From Gallibacter intestinalis (GTDB lineage Bacteria > Bacillota > Clostridia > Peptostreptococcales > Anaerovoracaceae), in the NCBI RefSeq assembly GCF_014982745.1, contig NZ_JADCKA010000013.1:1-48129 (forward strand): a DNA stretch of 48,129 nt. The letters run 5' to 3'. A model generated the notes under the pieces. It made no database searches and was not told the DNA's origin. It saw only the letters and a program-made list of their open reading frames with translations. Made by a program: the position numbers and the translations under genes. This document shows, piece after piece, positions 7,513 through 15,932 of this stretch. The stretch's first letter is position 1. Every line of letters starts with the position of its first letter.

Positions 7513-8145
7513 CTATACATCAAGGTATTTGAGTATCTTCTTTTTAGTCCTTTCCATGGCATTGTAAACAGCCTTACTATCCTTGCCCAGCTCCGCTGCA
7601 ATTTCATCATAAGATCTGCCGTTCATTCTGCCATTCCAAACCGCCGCTTCCATCGGACTGAATACCCCATTGCCTCTGGCATTTATATATTCAAACACAT
7701 CGTTTACCATGGCTTTGGTATAGGGATCATCTGTTCTGGCTGCGATTACATCCAAAAAAGTAAGTCCGTCGCTGTTACCGTCCTCACGGGTAATCGGATC
7801 CGCCAAAGAAACAGAATCGTTTAACGGAGCATGCTTTTTCCTACTTGCCGCCTGTGCTGCGGAAACAAGTCTTCTTCCCATGCACACTCTAGCATAGGTT
7901 CTGAAAGATGCTCCCCCATCGACATCAAAGCTTCTGATGGCACGAAAAAGAGCAATCATAGCTTCCTGGACCGAATCATCTCTGTCAGCTCCGGCTATAG
8001 AATACATGCCCGCCACCTTGTTAATTTCTCCCTTGTATTTTCTTATGAGAAACTCCTCCGCCTCTGCATCTCCGCCCTTGGCTGCTATCGCCAGTTCCTC
8101 ATCTGTCATCCTACGACAGCGAATCATATCATTTTCAGATGCCAT
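7513..8145 (-). CDS. sigH: RNA polymerase sigma factor of the SigH family
   Basis: A sigma-70 family factor of SigH (Spo0H) type, which in Bacillota directs early sporulation and competence genes. The 210 residues fit. Region 2 is MTDEELAIAAKGGDAEAEEF through GADRDDSVQEAMIALFRAIRSF and TYARVCMGRRLVSA, the core-binding and -10-recognition part. HAPLNDSVSLADPI matches the linker of SigH, and region 4 includes FSPMEAAVWNGRMNGRSYDEIA with a helix-turn-helix and ends KKKILKYL. The position behind rlmB and before tuf is the classical sigH locus. Its start overlaps the rlmB stop by 11 bases. A sporulation role is not provable from this window. Confidence 0.88.
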   Translation of the reverse strand: MASENDMIRCRRMTDEELAIAAKGGDAEAEEFLIRKYKGEINKVAGMYSIAGADRDDSVQEAMIALFRAIRSFDVDGGASFRTYARVCMGRRLVSAAQAASRKKHAPLNDSVSLADPITREDGNSDGLTFLDVIAARTDDPYTKAMVNDVFEYINARGNGVFSPMEAAVWNGRMNGRSYDEIAAELGKDSKAVYNAMERTKKKILKYLDV

Positions 8146-8875
8146 CTCTCTGCCTTCTCACTTCATACATTATTACTGCCGCCGCATTGGACGCATTAAG
8201 GGATGTAATTTTACCTTTCATAGGCATGGATACTGTAAAATCACACTTCTCCTTTACCAGCTTGCTTATGCCGGCGCCTTCGTTGCCTATGACGATGGCA
8301 ATCGGACCTTTAAGATTGCTTTGCCAATAGGTGTCCCCGTCCATATCACAAGCAGCTATCCAAAGGCCTCTTTCCTTAAGCTCATCTATAGCTCTGCTTA
8401 TGTTCGTTACCTTTGCAACTTTCATATATTCTGCTGCTCCGGCAGCTGATTTTGCAGCAGTTTCGGTTACTGATGCTGCTCTTCTCTTAGGAATGATTAT
8501 ACCGTGAGCGCCCACGCATTCTGCCGTTCTCATAACAGCTCCCAGATTATGCGGATCCTCAATGCCATCCAGTATTATAACGAAGGGTTCTTCTCCACGG
8601 TTTTCCGCAACATCAAGAATTTCATCGATGCTGCTGTAGGAAAATCCTGACACTTGCGCTATAATGCCCTGATGCTTTTCTCCCGGCGCCATTCTATCCA
8701 AAGCCTGTCTATCAGCAAAATAAACAGGTATGCCTCTATCCTTTGCCATAGCCACAGTCTTTTTTACAGAACCATCGCTTCCGTTGGCAACGGTTATCTT
8801 ATCTATTTCTCTGCCGCTTTTAACGGCCTCTGCCACGGCATTTCTGCCCACAAGAATATCTTTTTTATCTTCCAT
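8135..8875 (-). CDS. rlmB: 23S rRNA (guanosine-2'-O-)-methyltransferase RlmB (SPOUT/TrmH family)
   Basis: RlmB 2'-O-methylates a conserved G in the peptidyl-transferase region of 23S rRNA. The 246 residues comprise an N-terminal substrate-binding domain (starting ILVGRNAVAEAVKSGREIDK) and a SPOUT domain. The three TrmH motifs are visible: motif 1 LDGIEDPHNLGAVMRTAE (Asn and Arg), motif 2 IAIVIGNEGAGIS, and motif 3 MPMKGKITSLNASNAAAVIMYE, which form the knot that holds S-adenosylmethionine. The rlmB-sigH order is standard in Bacillota. It lies 10 bases after dfrA. Confidence 0.95.
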   Translation of the reverse strand: MEDKKDILVGRNAVAEAVKSGREIDKITVANGSDGSVKKTVAMAKDRGIPVYFADRQALDRMAPGEKHQGIIAQVSGFSYSSIDEILDVAENRGEEPFVIILDGIEDPHNLGAVMRTAECVGAHGIIIPKRRAASVTETAAKSAAGAAEYMKVAKVTNISRAIDELKERGLWIAACDMDGDTYWQSNLKGPIAIVIGNEGAGISKLVKEKCDFTVSMPMKGKITSLNASNAAAVIMYEVRRQRDGI

Positions 8876-8885
8876 TTATCCGCTT

Positions 8886-9374
8886 TTATTTCCTCTCATA
8901 CAGTGTAAACTTATAGGACAGACCGTTTTCTTCCATAACATCGCTTTCCCAGGTCAGAACAAAATTTTCATCTTCGTCCATATTCCTGAAATATCTGTCC
9001 GCTTCAAAGGTCGAAAATATCTTTGTAACAAACACCTTATCGCATCTGTCCAGCATCATATCATATATCATCGCCCCTCCGGAAACGAATATATCCTCAT
9101 CGTCATACTGGGCCATAGCCTTTTCAAGGGTATCCATGCCGCAGCACACAATGCAGTTTTCGTTCTTATAATCCGGATTTCCCGTCAGCACAAGGTTTGT
9201 TCTTCCTGGAAGCGGTTTGCCTCCCGGAAATGACTCTAGTGTTTTTCGACCTATAACTATCACCTTGCCGAGAGTTTTTTCTTTATAATACTTCAGGTCT
9301 CCCGGCAAATGTGCCAGAAGACCATTATCTTTTCCTATCGCCCAGTTCATGTCAGCGACAACTATACAGTTCAT
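8886..9374 (-). CDS. folA: Dihydrofolate reductase
   Basis: DHFR reduces dihydrofolate with NADPH and so recycles the folate consumed by ThyA, encoded 41 bases upstream. The 162 residues show the N-terminal strand IVVADMNWAIGKDNGLLAHLPGDL (Trp/Asp region with catalytic Asp in LPGDLKYYKE), the NADPH loop VIVIGRKTLESFPGGKPLPGR and IFVSGGAMIYDMML. The placement of thyA-folA between mrnC and rlmB is unlike Bacillus, where the pair lies elsewhere. Confidence 0.95.
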   Translation of the reverse strand: MNCIVVADMNWAIGKDNGLLAHLPGDLKYYKEKTLGKVIVIGRKTLESFPGGKPLPGRTNLVLTGNPDYKNENCIVCCGMDTLEKAMAQYDDEDIFVSGGAMIYDMMLDRCDKVFVTKIFSTFEADRYFRNMDEDENFVLTWESDVMEENGLSYKFTLYERK

Positions 9375-9415
9375 AAAATTCCTCTTTTTCCTATCCTTTA
9401 CAGCCGACTGCAGCT

Positions 9416-10246
9416 TTATATTGCAATCGGAATATTTGTTATCTGAGGGTTTTTCTTGTATTCCCCGATTATGAGATCGTCTGTTGTAAAATCGTAAAAG
9501 TCCTTTATATCAGGATTAAGGCTAAATGTAGGAGCGTCATACTGAGGCCTTTCAATCAGTTCCTTTATTATAGGCACATGTCTGTCATAAATATGTGCAT
9601 CGGCGATAACATGTACAAGCTCACCAGGAACAAGTCCCGTAACCTGAGCCAGCATATGCACCAGAACACTGTACTGAACTACATTCCAGTTATTTGCCGC
9701 CAGTATATCCTGGGAACGCTGATTTAAGATTGCGTTCAGCTTGTTGCCCGTAACATTAAACGTCACGCTATATGCACATGGTTCAAGTCCCATTTCCATG
9801 AGATCGTCAAACTTATATATATTGGTAAGAATTCTTCTTGAATACGGAGTATTTTTAAGCTGCCAGATTACATTGTCCACCTGGTCCATTTCTCCGTGAG
9901 GGAACTTGTACTTGATACCCATTTGATATCCGTATGCCTTTCCGATGGATCCCTGCTCATCAGCCCACTCGTCCCATATCTTGGAGTTAAGTTCATGGAT
10001 GTCATTGGACTTTTTCTGCCATATCCACAAAAGCTCATCCACTGCGGATTTAATTGCGGTAGGTCTCAGAGTCAGTGCCGGGAATTCTTCCTGCAAATCA
10101 TATCTGTTAACTACACCAAATTTCTTTATGGTGTGGGCAGGAGTACCATCTTCCCAGACAGCTCTGACTGTCTGTCCCTCTGAAGAATATCCGTTTTCCA
10201 GAATGTCTTTACACATGTTTACAAACAATTTATCAGCCTTGCTCAT
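9416..10246 (-). CDS. thyA: Thymidylate synthase (ThyA, divergent type)
   Basis: Converts dUMP to dTMP with methylenetetrahydrofolate. The 276 residues contain KSNDIHELNSKIWDEWADEQ, TIGKAYGYQMG-like GSIGKAYGYQM, the catalytic Cys in LEPCAYSV, the dUMP-binding RSQDILAANNWNVVQY and HVIADAHIYDRHV. In the best known ThyA proteins the Cys is followed by His (PCH) and the next block reads D-x-x-L-G-x-P-F-N; here these are PCA and DILAANNWN, a variant group seen in Clostridia. Its start lies inside the end of mrnC (14-base overlap), so coupling is likely. Confidence 0.93.
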   Translation of the reverse strand: MSKADKLFVNMCKDILENGYSSEGQTVRAVWEDGTPAHTIKKFGVVNRYDLQEEFPALTLRPTAIKSAVDELLWIWQKKSNDIHELNSKIWDEWADEQGSIGKAYGYQMGIKYKFPHGEMDQVDNVIWQLKNTPYSRRILTNIYKFDDLMEMGLEPCAYSVTFNVTGNKLNAILNQRSQDILAANNWNVVQYSVLVHMLAQVTGLVPGELVHVIADAHIYDRHVPIIKELIERPQYDAPTFSLNPDIKDFYDFTTDDLIIGEYKKNPQITNIPIAI

Positions 10247-10634
10247 CGATTACCTCCATGGCCTTAAAGATTATCTCTTCCATCCTTTCCTTGCGGTCCA
10301 GAAGGTAAAGATATCCGATGAGCGCTTCAAAGGCCGTCGCCCATCTGTATGTGACAATATCCGCGTTCTTTGCTTTGGAAGTGACTCTGTGATTTCTGCC
10401 CCTCTTTACAACGGAGCTTTCTTCCTCACTTAGCATATCCTCCATCGCTCTTATGGCTTTTGCCTGAGCTTCAGCCTTAACATAGCCTGTGCTCATGCGA
10501 TGCAGCTTGGAAGGTGCCACACGGCCGCTTTCAATCACGCGTTTTCTAACATAAATCTCATATACGGCGTCCCCCATATAGGCGAGAGACGCCGTGTTCA
10601 TCATTTTTATATCTTCAGAATTTAATGAACTCAT
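10233..10634 (-). CDS. mrnC: Mini-ribonuclease III
   Basis: A catalytic-domain-only RNase III that matures 23S rRNA ends in Bacillota. The 133 residues hold NTASLAYMGDAVYEIYVRKR, with the Asp of the RNase III signature, and VVKRGRNHRVTSKAKNADIVTYRWATAFEALIGYLYL, which contains the second acidic motif (E-A-L-I-G-Y). No dsRBD is present, as expected. It follows cysS by 5 bases, the standard cysS-mrnC order. Confidence 0.94.
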   Translation of the reverse strand: MSSLNSEDIKMMNTASLAYMGDAVYEIYVRKRVIESGRVAPSKLHRMSTGYVKAEAQAKAIRAMEDMLSEEESSVVKRGRNHRVTSKAKNADIVTYRWATAFEALIGYLYLLDRKERMEEIIFKAMEVIDEQG

Positions 10635-10639
10635 ATATC

Positions 10640-12043
10640 CTATACTTCTTCTTTAATAATCTGAACTCCCTGCGGTGTATCCTTAAGAGTAATGCCCTTT
10701 GCTTTAAGTTCATCTCTTATCTGGTCTGCCTTTGCAAAGTCTTTAGCCGCTCTGGCAGCTTCTCTTTCATCTACCAGCTTTTTGATTTCATCATCAACAT
10801 CGGCATCTTCTTCAGCTTCAAGAAGTCCCAGTACATGAGTAAGTTCAAGAAGTGTATCCAGAGACTTCTGTGCAAATTCCTTGCTTGCGCCATCCTTTAC
10901 AGCCTGATTGATTGCAGTAACCAGCTCAAAGATTGCGGAAATCGCATCGGCGGTATTCAGATCGTCATCCATGGCTTCCTTGAATTTCGCTCTGTAGCTG
11001 TCATAGCTTTCAAATACCTTCTTTTCATCATCTGTCATCTGGCCTTCGCCCTTTTCGATAAGGAATTCCAGATTCTTTCTGGCATTTTCAAATCTTGCCA
11101 GGGAAGCCTTGGACATTTCCATAAGGTTGTCGTTAAAGTCGATAGGGCTTCTGTAATGACCTGAAAGCAGGAAATATCTTATTACTTCGCCTTTATACTT
11201 TTCTCTAATCTCTCTTACAGTAAAGAAATTACCAAGAGATTTTGACATCTTTTCCTTATCTATTGTGATGTAAGCGTTGTGCATCCAATACTTGGCAAAG
11301 GGTACTCCGTTGCATGCCTCAGACTGGGCTATCTCATTTTCATGATGAGGGAACTGAAGATCCTGTCCGCCTGCATGGATATCAAGAGTAGGTCCCAGAT
11401 ATCTTCTGGACATGGCAGAGCATTCGATGTGCCAGCCTGGACGACCCATTCCCCATGGAGATTCCCAAGCGATTTCGCTTTCTTCTTTTCTTGCCTTCCA
11501 AAGGGCAAAGTCTAAAGGATCCTTTTTCTTTTCTTCAACGGCAATTCTTGCGCCTGCTTCTAATTCTTCTATGTTCTGTTTAGAAAGTTTACCATAGTCT
11601 TTGAATTTTCTTGTGCTGTAGTAAACATCTCCATCAACTTCATAGGCATATCCCTTTTCAATAAGAGTTTCTACAAATTCTATAATCTGCTGGATGTTTT
11701 CGGAAACTCTAGGATGAGTATCAGCTGGGACAATATTAAGCGCCTTTGCATCATCAAAGTATTCTTTTATATACTTTTCGCTGACTTCCGGTGCTGAAAT
11801 GCCTTCTTCCTTTGCTCTGTTGATAATTTTGTCATCAACATCTGTAAAGTTCTGTACGAAGTTAACATTATATCCTATGTATTTAAGGTATCTTCTTAAA
11901 GTGTCAAATACAACAAATGGTCTTGCGTTACCTAGATGAAAGAAGTTGTACACTGTAGGTCCACATACATACACCTTTACTTCATCGGGATTGTTAGGTA
12001 TAAATTCTTCCTTCTGTCTTGTGAGCGAGTTATATACTTTCAT
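10640..12043 (-). CDS. cysS: Cysteinyl-tRNA synthetase
   Basis: Class I synthetase charging tRNA-Cys. From the chosen ATG (12043; SD GGAG 7 bases before; upstream in-frame codons have no SD) it is 467 residues. The zinc-binding and HIGH-type motif is [20 protein letters not shown], with further zinc ligands in GWHIECSAM and [21 protein letters not shown] is the KMSKS loop. The C-terminal anticodon-binding part includes [20 protein letters not shown]. The start lies within cysE (14-base overlap), so the enzyme making the cysteine precursor and the enzyme using cysteine are translationally coupled. Confidence 0.97.
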   Translation of the reverse strand: MKVYNSLTRQKEEFIPNNPDEVKVYVCGPTVYNFFHLGNARPFVVFDTLRRYLKYIGYNVNFVQNFTDVDDKIINRAKEEGISAPEVSEKYIKEYFDDAKALNIVPADTHPRVSENIQQIIEFVETLIEKGYAYEVDGDVYYSTRKFKDYGKLSKQNIEELEAGARIAVEEKKKDPLDFALWKARKEESEIAWESPWGMGRPGWHIECSAMSRRYLGPTLDIHAGGQDLQFPHHENEIAQSEACNGVPFAKYWMHNAYITIDKEKMSKSLGNFFTVREIREKYKGEVIRYFLLSGHYRSPIDFNDNLMEMSKASLARFENARKNLEFLIEKGEGQMTDDEKKVFESYDSYRAKFKEAMDDDLNTADAISAIFELVTAINQAVKDGASKEFAQKSLDTLLELTHVLGLLEAEEDADVDDEIKKLVDEREAARAAKDFAKADQIRDELKAKGITLKDTPQGVQIIKEEV

Positions 12044-12695
12044 ATTCTTCTCCGTTCCTTTCCTCATACTTATTAAGCATCTTTTCAAGTTTGGCTATAC
12101 GTTTTTTAAGCTGTTCCATTTCTCTTGTAACAGGGTCCGGCAAATGCACCTGATCCATTTCTTCAGTTATAGGACGCGGCCCCTTTACAATTCTTCCAGG
12201 TACTCCTACCACCGTGCATCCGGCAGGCACCTCTTTGAGCACTACTGCTCCTGAGCCTATCTTGGCGTCATCTCCTACAGTGAAAGGTCCTAAAACCTTT
12301 GCCCCAGAGCTTACCATAACTCTGTTTCCCAGGGTCGGATGTCTTTTGCCGGCATCCTTACCGGTACCTCCCAGGGTAACTCCCTGATAGAGCATGCAGT
12401 CATCGCCGATTTCAGTTGTTTCTCCTATTACGATACCCATGCCGTGGTCGATGAAAAGCCTTCTGCCGATTTTGGCTCCCGGGTGTATTTCAATACCTGT
12501 AAAAAACCTCGCCAGCTGCGAAATTATTCTTGCCAGCAGCTTCAAATTATGGTTGTAGAGGAAGTGAGCTGGTCTGTGAAGTATCTGTGCCCAAATCCCC
12601 GGGTAGCAGATTAGCACCTCCAGTCCGTTTCTTGCCGCCGGATCCTTTTCCACTACCGTCCTTATATCTTCTCTTATTCTTCCGAAAAAAGACAT
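12030..12695 (-). CDS. cysE: Serine O-acetyltransferase
   Basis: Makes O-acetylserine from serine and acetyl-CoA, the first step of cysteine synthesis. The 221 residues have an N-terminal helical part ([26 protein letters not shown]) and a left-handed beta-helix of hexapeptide repeats ([40 protein letters not shown]), with the catalytic His in DHGMG and HPTLG. The end forms a charged coiled coil ([26 protein letters not shown]). It stands in the conserved cysE-cysS-mrnC order, and serA/serC in this window supply the serine. Confidence 0.96.
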   Translation of the reverse strand: MSFFGRIREDIRTVVEKDPAARNGLEVLICYPGIWAQILHRPAHFLYNHNLKLLARIISQLARFFTGIEIHPGAKIGRRLFIDHGMGIVIGETTEIGDDCMLYQGVTLGGTGKDAGKRHPTLGNRVMVSSGAKVLGPFTVGDDAKIGSGAVVLKEVPAGCTVVGVPGRIVKGPRPITEEMDQVHLPDPVTREMEQLKKRIAKLEKMLNKYEERNGEEYESI

Positions 12696-12747
12696 TATTT
12701 TCTCCTTTATGTCTAATTAAATATTATAACTTATGATAGGTTTCTTT

Positions 12748-13539
12748 TCAATGATGGTCCGAGCCTCTTGTGATGAGCAGATTAAGTTTTTGAGCCATCT
12801 TCATAAAGCTATCTGCCTCTTGCTCCGAATGATCTTTATGAATGCATTCAAGGCCTTCAAGACCCATTTGTGAAAGTTCCAGAATTATCTTTTCAACATT
12901 TTCGAAAAACTCTTCGCTTCCCTTTTCTCCGATTTTTCTTATTTTGCCTGGATGCGCTAACACCGGTGTGCCTCCTGCACCCTTGATTATATTTATCGCT
13001 TCCTCAGCGCTCATGTTTTCCTTTTTGACGGAAGCTATTTCCGGTTTCGAAAATATTTTTTTAAAGGCATCTCTTACATCATCTGCTAAGCCTTTTTTTA
13101 CAAGGGCTTTTGCCATATGAGGTCTTCCCACATATTCTGATGTGGTTTCCGCCTTAACCTCTTCCCATGTGAGGCCGTAGGTTTTATTTAAAACCTCCAC
13201 CAGTTTCTTGTTTCTGTTCACCCGCCTTGCAGCGGCAACAGCGCATGCCTTCTTCAATGCTTCATCTTTCGTGTCTATGTCATAACCTAAGATGTGAAGC
13301 TTGATTCCTTTAAAATCTGTGGACAGCTCTATTCCGCTGTGAAATATCATACCTAGCTTTTCAGCTTGCGCTTCAGCTCTTTTTAAACCTCGTACATCAT
13401 CGTGATCTGTTATCGCAACACATTCCATGCCGCAATTCCTTGCCCACATTATCGCTTCTTCAGGAGAATCCTCGCCGTCGCTGAAACAAGTATGAATGTG
13501 CATATCGCACTTATTTATATCTGTCATCAACTGCAGCAT
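12748..13539 (-). CDS. PHP-domain metal-dependent phosphoesterase
   Basis: A polymerase-and-histidinol-phosphatase (PHP) family protein of the YciV/TrpH type; members hydrolyse 3'-5' phosphates or act as 5'-3' exonucleases on RNA. The 263 residues include the first metal motif DMHIHTCFSDGED, ITDHDDVRG, the HILGYDID loop, TPVLAHPGKI and the final GSDHH. The last ligand is thus present, but the protein ends right there, whereas relatives run on for roughly 15-25 residues past the SDxHG motif. The start has a strong SD (AAAGGAGG, 5 bases). Gene neighbours xpt and the membrane protein lie 25 bases or less apart. Confidence 0.85.
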   Translation of the reverse strand: MLQLMTDINKCDMHIHTCFSDGEDSPEEAIMWARNCGMECVAITDHDDVRGLKRAEAQAEKLGMIFHSGIELSTDFKGIKLHILGYDIDTKDEALKKACAVAAARRVNRNKKLVEVLNKTYGLTWEEVKAETTSEYVGRPHMAKALVKKGLADDVRDAFKKIFSKPEIASVKKENMSAEEAINIIKGAGGTPVLAHPGKIRKIGEKGSEEFFENVEKIILELSQMGLEGLECIHKDHSEQEADSFMKMAQKLNLLITRGSDHH

Positions 13540-13564
13540 TACATCCTCCTTTTAGCTGTATTAT

Positions 13565-14287
13565 CTAAAACTTAAACATTTTGTGAGCTGTTACAAACTT
13601 CTTCATGATATACAGTATTGCCAGCATCAGCACTATCGATGCCAATATCTGAGCTACACCAAAATATGTCCAAAATCCATTTTCAAAGATTTGTAAAAGG
13701 CTGTCTCCCGGCGGAAAGTCCTTTCCGTATATGCCGTACATCAGAGCTTCTCTGATTGGAGTCACAAACACTGGCACAGATATCAGCACCAGCAGTATCA
13801 CCAGCTCCGGCCAAACAGTAAGGTAATGGCTATACAAAAGTTTATTGCTTCCCTTGCGATAAAGCCATATTCCAATACCTATGCAAGCAATCAGAATAAC
13901 TATGCCGGTTACAAGACTGATATCTGCTATCAGTCTGAAATCCCCCATAACATCCGCCGCTTTTTCGCCGAAAACCTGTTGAGGCTTATAATCTCTGTTT
14001 TCTGTAAGGGAGAAAGTTCTTTTGCCATGCATCATAAAATCGTGAAACGCTCCTGCCACATCACTGTTTTCTATGCTATATGGCAGTTCTCTGGTCACTC
14101 CGCTCCTTGAAACATAAAATGTATAAAAGGCGCTACTTCTTAGCACTATATTTGATGCCAGAAACAATATACCGAAGGGAAGTAGTACCGTCAGTAGCGT
14201 TGCCCATATGTTCTGCCATGGCATTTTGAAATCGTTTCTGGTGTTTCTCCATGGATTTCTTCTGGATCTTTTGCTAATGTTTTTCAT
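13565..14287 (-). CDS. Integral membrane protein, possibly TIGR01906/DUF1461 (Lit-like)
   Basis: A 240-residue protein with a basic N-terminus (KNISKRSRRNPWRNTRNDFK) and four hydrophobic spans: about 27-47 (ATLLTVLLPFGILFLASNIV), about 120-142 (ADISLVTGIVILIACIGIGI), about 158-176 (WPELVILLVLISVPVFV) and about 208-228 (FGVAQILASIVLMLAILYIM). The first outer loop holds FYTFYVSRSGVTRELPYS and HDFMMHGKRTFSL. The topology, length and the FHDFMMHG/GEKAADVMGDFRLI segments resemble the TIGR01906/DUF1461 group, to which the lipoprotein transacylase Lit belongs, but this is a recall-based match and not certain. It sits between xpt and the PHP gene in the same transcript. Confidence 0.55.
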   Translation of the reverse strand: MKNISKRSRRNPWRNTRNDFKMPWQNIWATLLTVLLPFGILFLASNIVLRSSAFYTFYVSRSGVTRELPYSIENSDVAGAFHDFMMHGKRTFSLTENRDYKPQQVFGEKAADVMGDFRLIADISLVTGIVILIACIGIGIWLYRKGSNKLLYSHYLTVWPELVILLVLISVPVFVTPIREALMYGIYGKDFPPGDSLLQIFENGFWTYFGVAQILASIVLMLAILYIMKKFVTAHKMFKF

Positions 14288-14306
14288 TCATTCTTTCCTT
14301 TGTCGA

Positions 14307-14879
14307 TTACCCGAATATCACATTACCGTCGTCGATAGACTTTATCCGGGACAGAGACTCAACTCTAAAGCCTTTTTCTCTCAGCCGCTCTGCTCCACCC
14401 TGATAAGCCTTCTCTATTACCGCTCCCACGCCGACTACTTGGCAGCCTGCCTGAGCCGCTATGTCGGCTAATGCCAAGGCAGCCTGTCCATGGGCCAGGA
14501 AGTCATCCACGATGAGGATTCTTTCTCCCTCTTTAAGCAGTTCCTTATCAACGCATAAATTTGACACTGTTCCCTTTGTAAAGGATCTAGCTTCTGCACT
14601 GTAACGCTCTCCGGTCATCGTATTAGGCACTGTCTTTTTAGCAAACAGTGCCTTGCTACAGACTATAGCCTCCGCCGTTGCTAAGGCTACCGCTATGCCT
14701 CCAGACTCTGCCGTAAGTACCTTATCTATTTTTTCTCCTTTAAATCTGTCGGCAAGCTCTCTGCCGATTTCCTTCATCAGCTGTACATCTATCTGATGGT
14801 TTAAAAAGTCGCTGACCTTAAGGATAGCGCTGCCGATGGCTCTGCCTTCCTCGGTCAGTTTGTTTTTTAAACTTTCCAT
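14307..14879 (-). CDS. xpt: Xanthine phosphoribosyltransferase
   Basis: Salvages xanthine (and often guanine) to the nucleotide with PRPP. The 190 residues open MESLKNKLTEEGRAIGSAILKVSDFLNHQID, typical of Xpt; the PRPP-binding motif is ERILIVDDFLAHGQAALALADI and the earlier loop KVLTAESGGIAVALATA. A purine riboswitch often precedes xpt in Bacillota, but only 53 bases separate this start from the divergent GH25 gene and no aptamer-like sequence is there. Probably the first gene of the minus-strand series running down to sigH. Confidence 0.95.
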   Translation of the reverse strand: MESLKNKLTEEGRAIGSAILKVSDFLNHQIDVQLMKEIGRELADRFKGEKIDKVLTAESGGIAVALATAEAIVCSKALFAKKTVPNTMTGERYSAEARSFTKGTVSNLCVDKELLKEGERILIVDDFLAHGQAALALADIAAQAGCQVVGVGAVIEKAYQGGAERLREKGFRVESLSRIKSIDDGNVIFG

Positions 14880-14932
14880 GTGTTTTTTATCCTCCGGATT
14901 ACTTTTGTATCGTTATATGTTATCATAATGCC

Positions 14933-15691
14933 ATGAAAAATACTAAAAAAAGAAATTTAAAAATAAGAAAATATTTAATACTCGCTTGTCTTGTAATTGC
15001 CCTTCTGCTCATTATAAAGGCTATAGTTTTTGTTGCAGAATATTTTTCCGTTCCGGATGCTCCCGATGACGATATCGATTATCCTGTTCGCGGCATCGAT
15101 GTTTCCCATTATCAAGGAGATATCGACTGGCCTACCCTAGCAGATCAGAATATAGCCTTTGTCTTTATCAAAGCCACCGAAGGTAGCAGCCATGTAGATA
15201 AAAACTTCGAGTATAACTGGGAAGGTGCAACGGATACTCATCTTAAAGTAGGCGCATATCACTTTATGAGCTTCGAAAGCAGCGGCGAAACTCAGGCGGA
15301 AAACTTCATTTCCAATGTTCCTAAAGAAAGCAGCTCTCTTCCGCCGGTAATCGACCTGGAGCTTTACGGTGATTTTATAAGCAATCATCCATCCCAGGAA
15401 ACCGTGGACTCAATTATCCAGCCTATGCTTCAAATGCTTGAAGACCATTACGACAAGAAGCCGATTATCTACACCACATCCGCCCTCTATGAGGAGTATG
15501 TAAAAGGCAATTACGATAACGACATTTGGTTAGCCGACCTGTCATTTCCGGAAACCCTGCCTGACGGCAGCGACTGGAAATTTTTACAGTATTCCTTTGA
15601 AGGAAAACTGGAAGGCTACTCTGGATATCTGCCTCATCTTGACTTAAATGTCTATAACGGCAGCAAGCTTGATTTTGTACGGGAGTACTAA
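14933..15691 (+). CDS. GH25 family lysozyme (membrane-anchored muramidase)
   Basis: A glycoside hydrolase family 25 muramidase that cleaves N-acetylmuramyl bonds in peptidoglycan. In 252 residues a basic N-terminus and one transmembrane/signal segment (about 13-35, YLILACLVIALLLIIKAIVF) are followed by the catalytic barrel: RGIDVSHYQGDIDWPTL (first Asp), FVFIKATEG, GAYHFMSF, PPVIDLELYG with the catalytic D-x-E, and WKFLQYSFEGKLEGYSG near the end. It is monocistronic, facing away from xpt. The ATG has no recognisable ribosome binding site and lies just behind a TATCATAAT sequence, so the mRNA may be leaderless. Confidence 0.92.
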   Translation: MKNTKKRNLKIRKYLILACLVIALLLIIKAIVFVAEYFSVPDAPDDDIDYPVRGIDVSHYQGDIDWPTLADQNIAFVFIKATEGSSHVDKNFEYNWEGATDTHLKVGAYHFMSFESSGETQAENFISNVPKESSSLPPVIDLELYGDFISNHPSQETVDSIIQPMLQMLEDHYDKKPIIYTTSALYEEYVKGNYDNDIWLADLSFPETLPDGSDWKFLQYSFEGKLEGYSGYLPHLDLNVYNGSKLDFVREY

Positions 15692-15702
15692 ACCAAAACA
15701 AA

Positions 15703-15741
15703 AGAGCGTATCAACTTAATCGATGATACGCTCTATTTTTG
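15703..15741. terminator. Bidirectional terminator between the GH25 gene and the cysteine-rich peptide gene
   Basis: Arms AGAGCGTATCA (15703-15713) and TGATACGCTCT (15724-15734) form an 11-bp stem followed by ATTTTTG on the plus strand and TTTTGTTTTG on the minus strand. It closes both convergent transcription units. Confidence 0.9.
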
Positions 15742-15785
15742 TCCGCATTTTTAATCTTTGGAAAGGCAATATGCTGCCTTCTGAT

Positions 15786-15902
15786 TTAAGATAAGAACCC
15801 GTCAGACTCGCGCGTATCATCACAGTTTTTCGCACAACAACAACAGCAGCATGTCATACAGGCCGCTTTGTTTATGTGTGAATTACGCGCAAAACCGTTC
15901 AT
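15786..15902 (-). CDS. Small cysteine-rich peptide with a run of six cysteines
   Basis: An unannotated 38-residue frame behind a strong ribosome binding site (AGGAGG, 6 bases before ATG). The peptide begins MNGFARNSHINKA and contains ACMTCCCCCCAKNC (residues 14-27): eight cysteines, six of them consecutive (18-23), with spacing C-x2-C6-x3-C. The tail is polar and acidic (DDTRESDGFLS). There is no signal peptide or membrane segment. It starts 31 bases after the stop of the flavoprotein gene and is followed by the shared terminator, so it is the last gene of that unit. The function is unknown; metal or cluster binding, a thiol relay, or a modified-peptide precursor are possible. It is unlike the SCIFF peptide pattern. 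Confidence 0.7.
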   Translation of the reverse strand: MNGFARNSHINKAACMTCCCCCCAKNCDDTRESDGFLS

Positions 15903-15932
15903 TCTTATCCTCCTATATCATAAATTGATCTG

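Noticed and set aside
12696-12747. T-box riboswitch ahead of cysE/cysS
   Set aside because: Only 52 bases separate the PHP gene from cysE and no T-box motif or specifier stem is visible.
14880-14932. Purine riboswitch before xpt
   Set aside because: Only 53 bases lie between xpt and the divergent GH25 gene, too few for the aptamer, and none of the conserved purine-riboswitch loop sequences is visible.
15786-15902. Cysteine-responsive leader peptide (attenuator) reading of the poly-Cys frame
   Set aside because: A run of Cys codons suggests attenuation, but the next thing downstream on this strand is a terminator and then the convergent GH25 gene; there is no gene to be regulated.
15786-15902. 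SCIFF-type precursor peptide
   Set aside because: SCIFF peptides have spaced cysteines over about 45 residues with a radical-SAM maturase next to them; here the Cys are consecutive and no radical-SAM gene is near.
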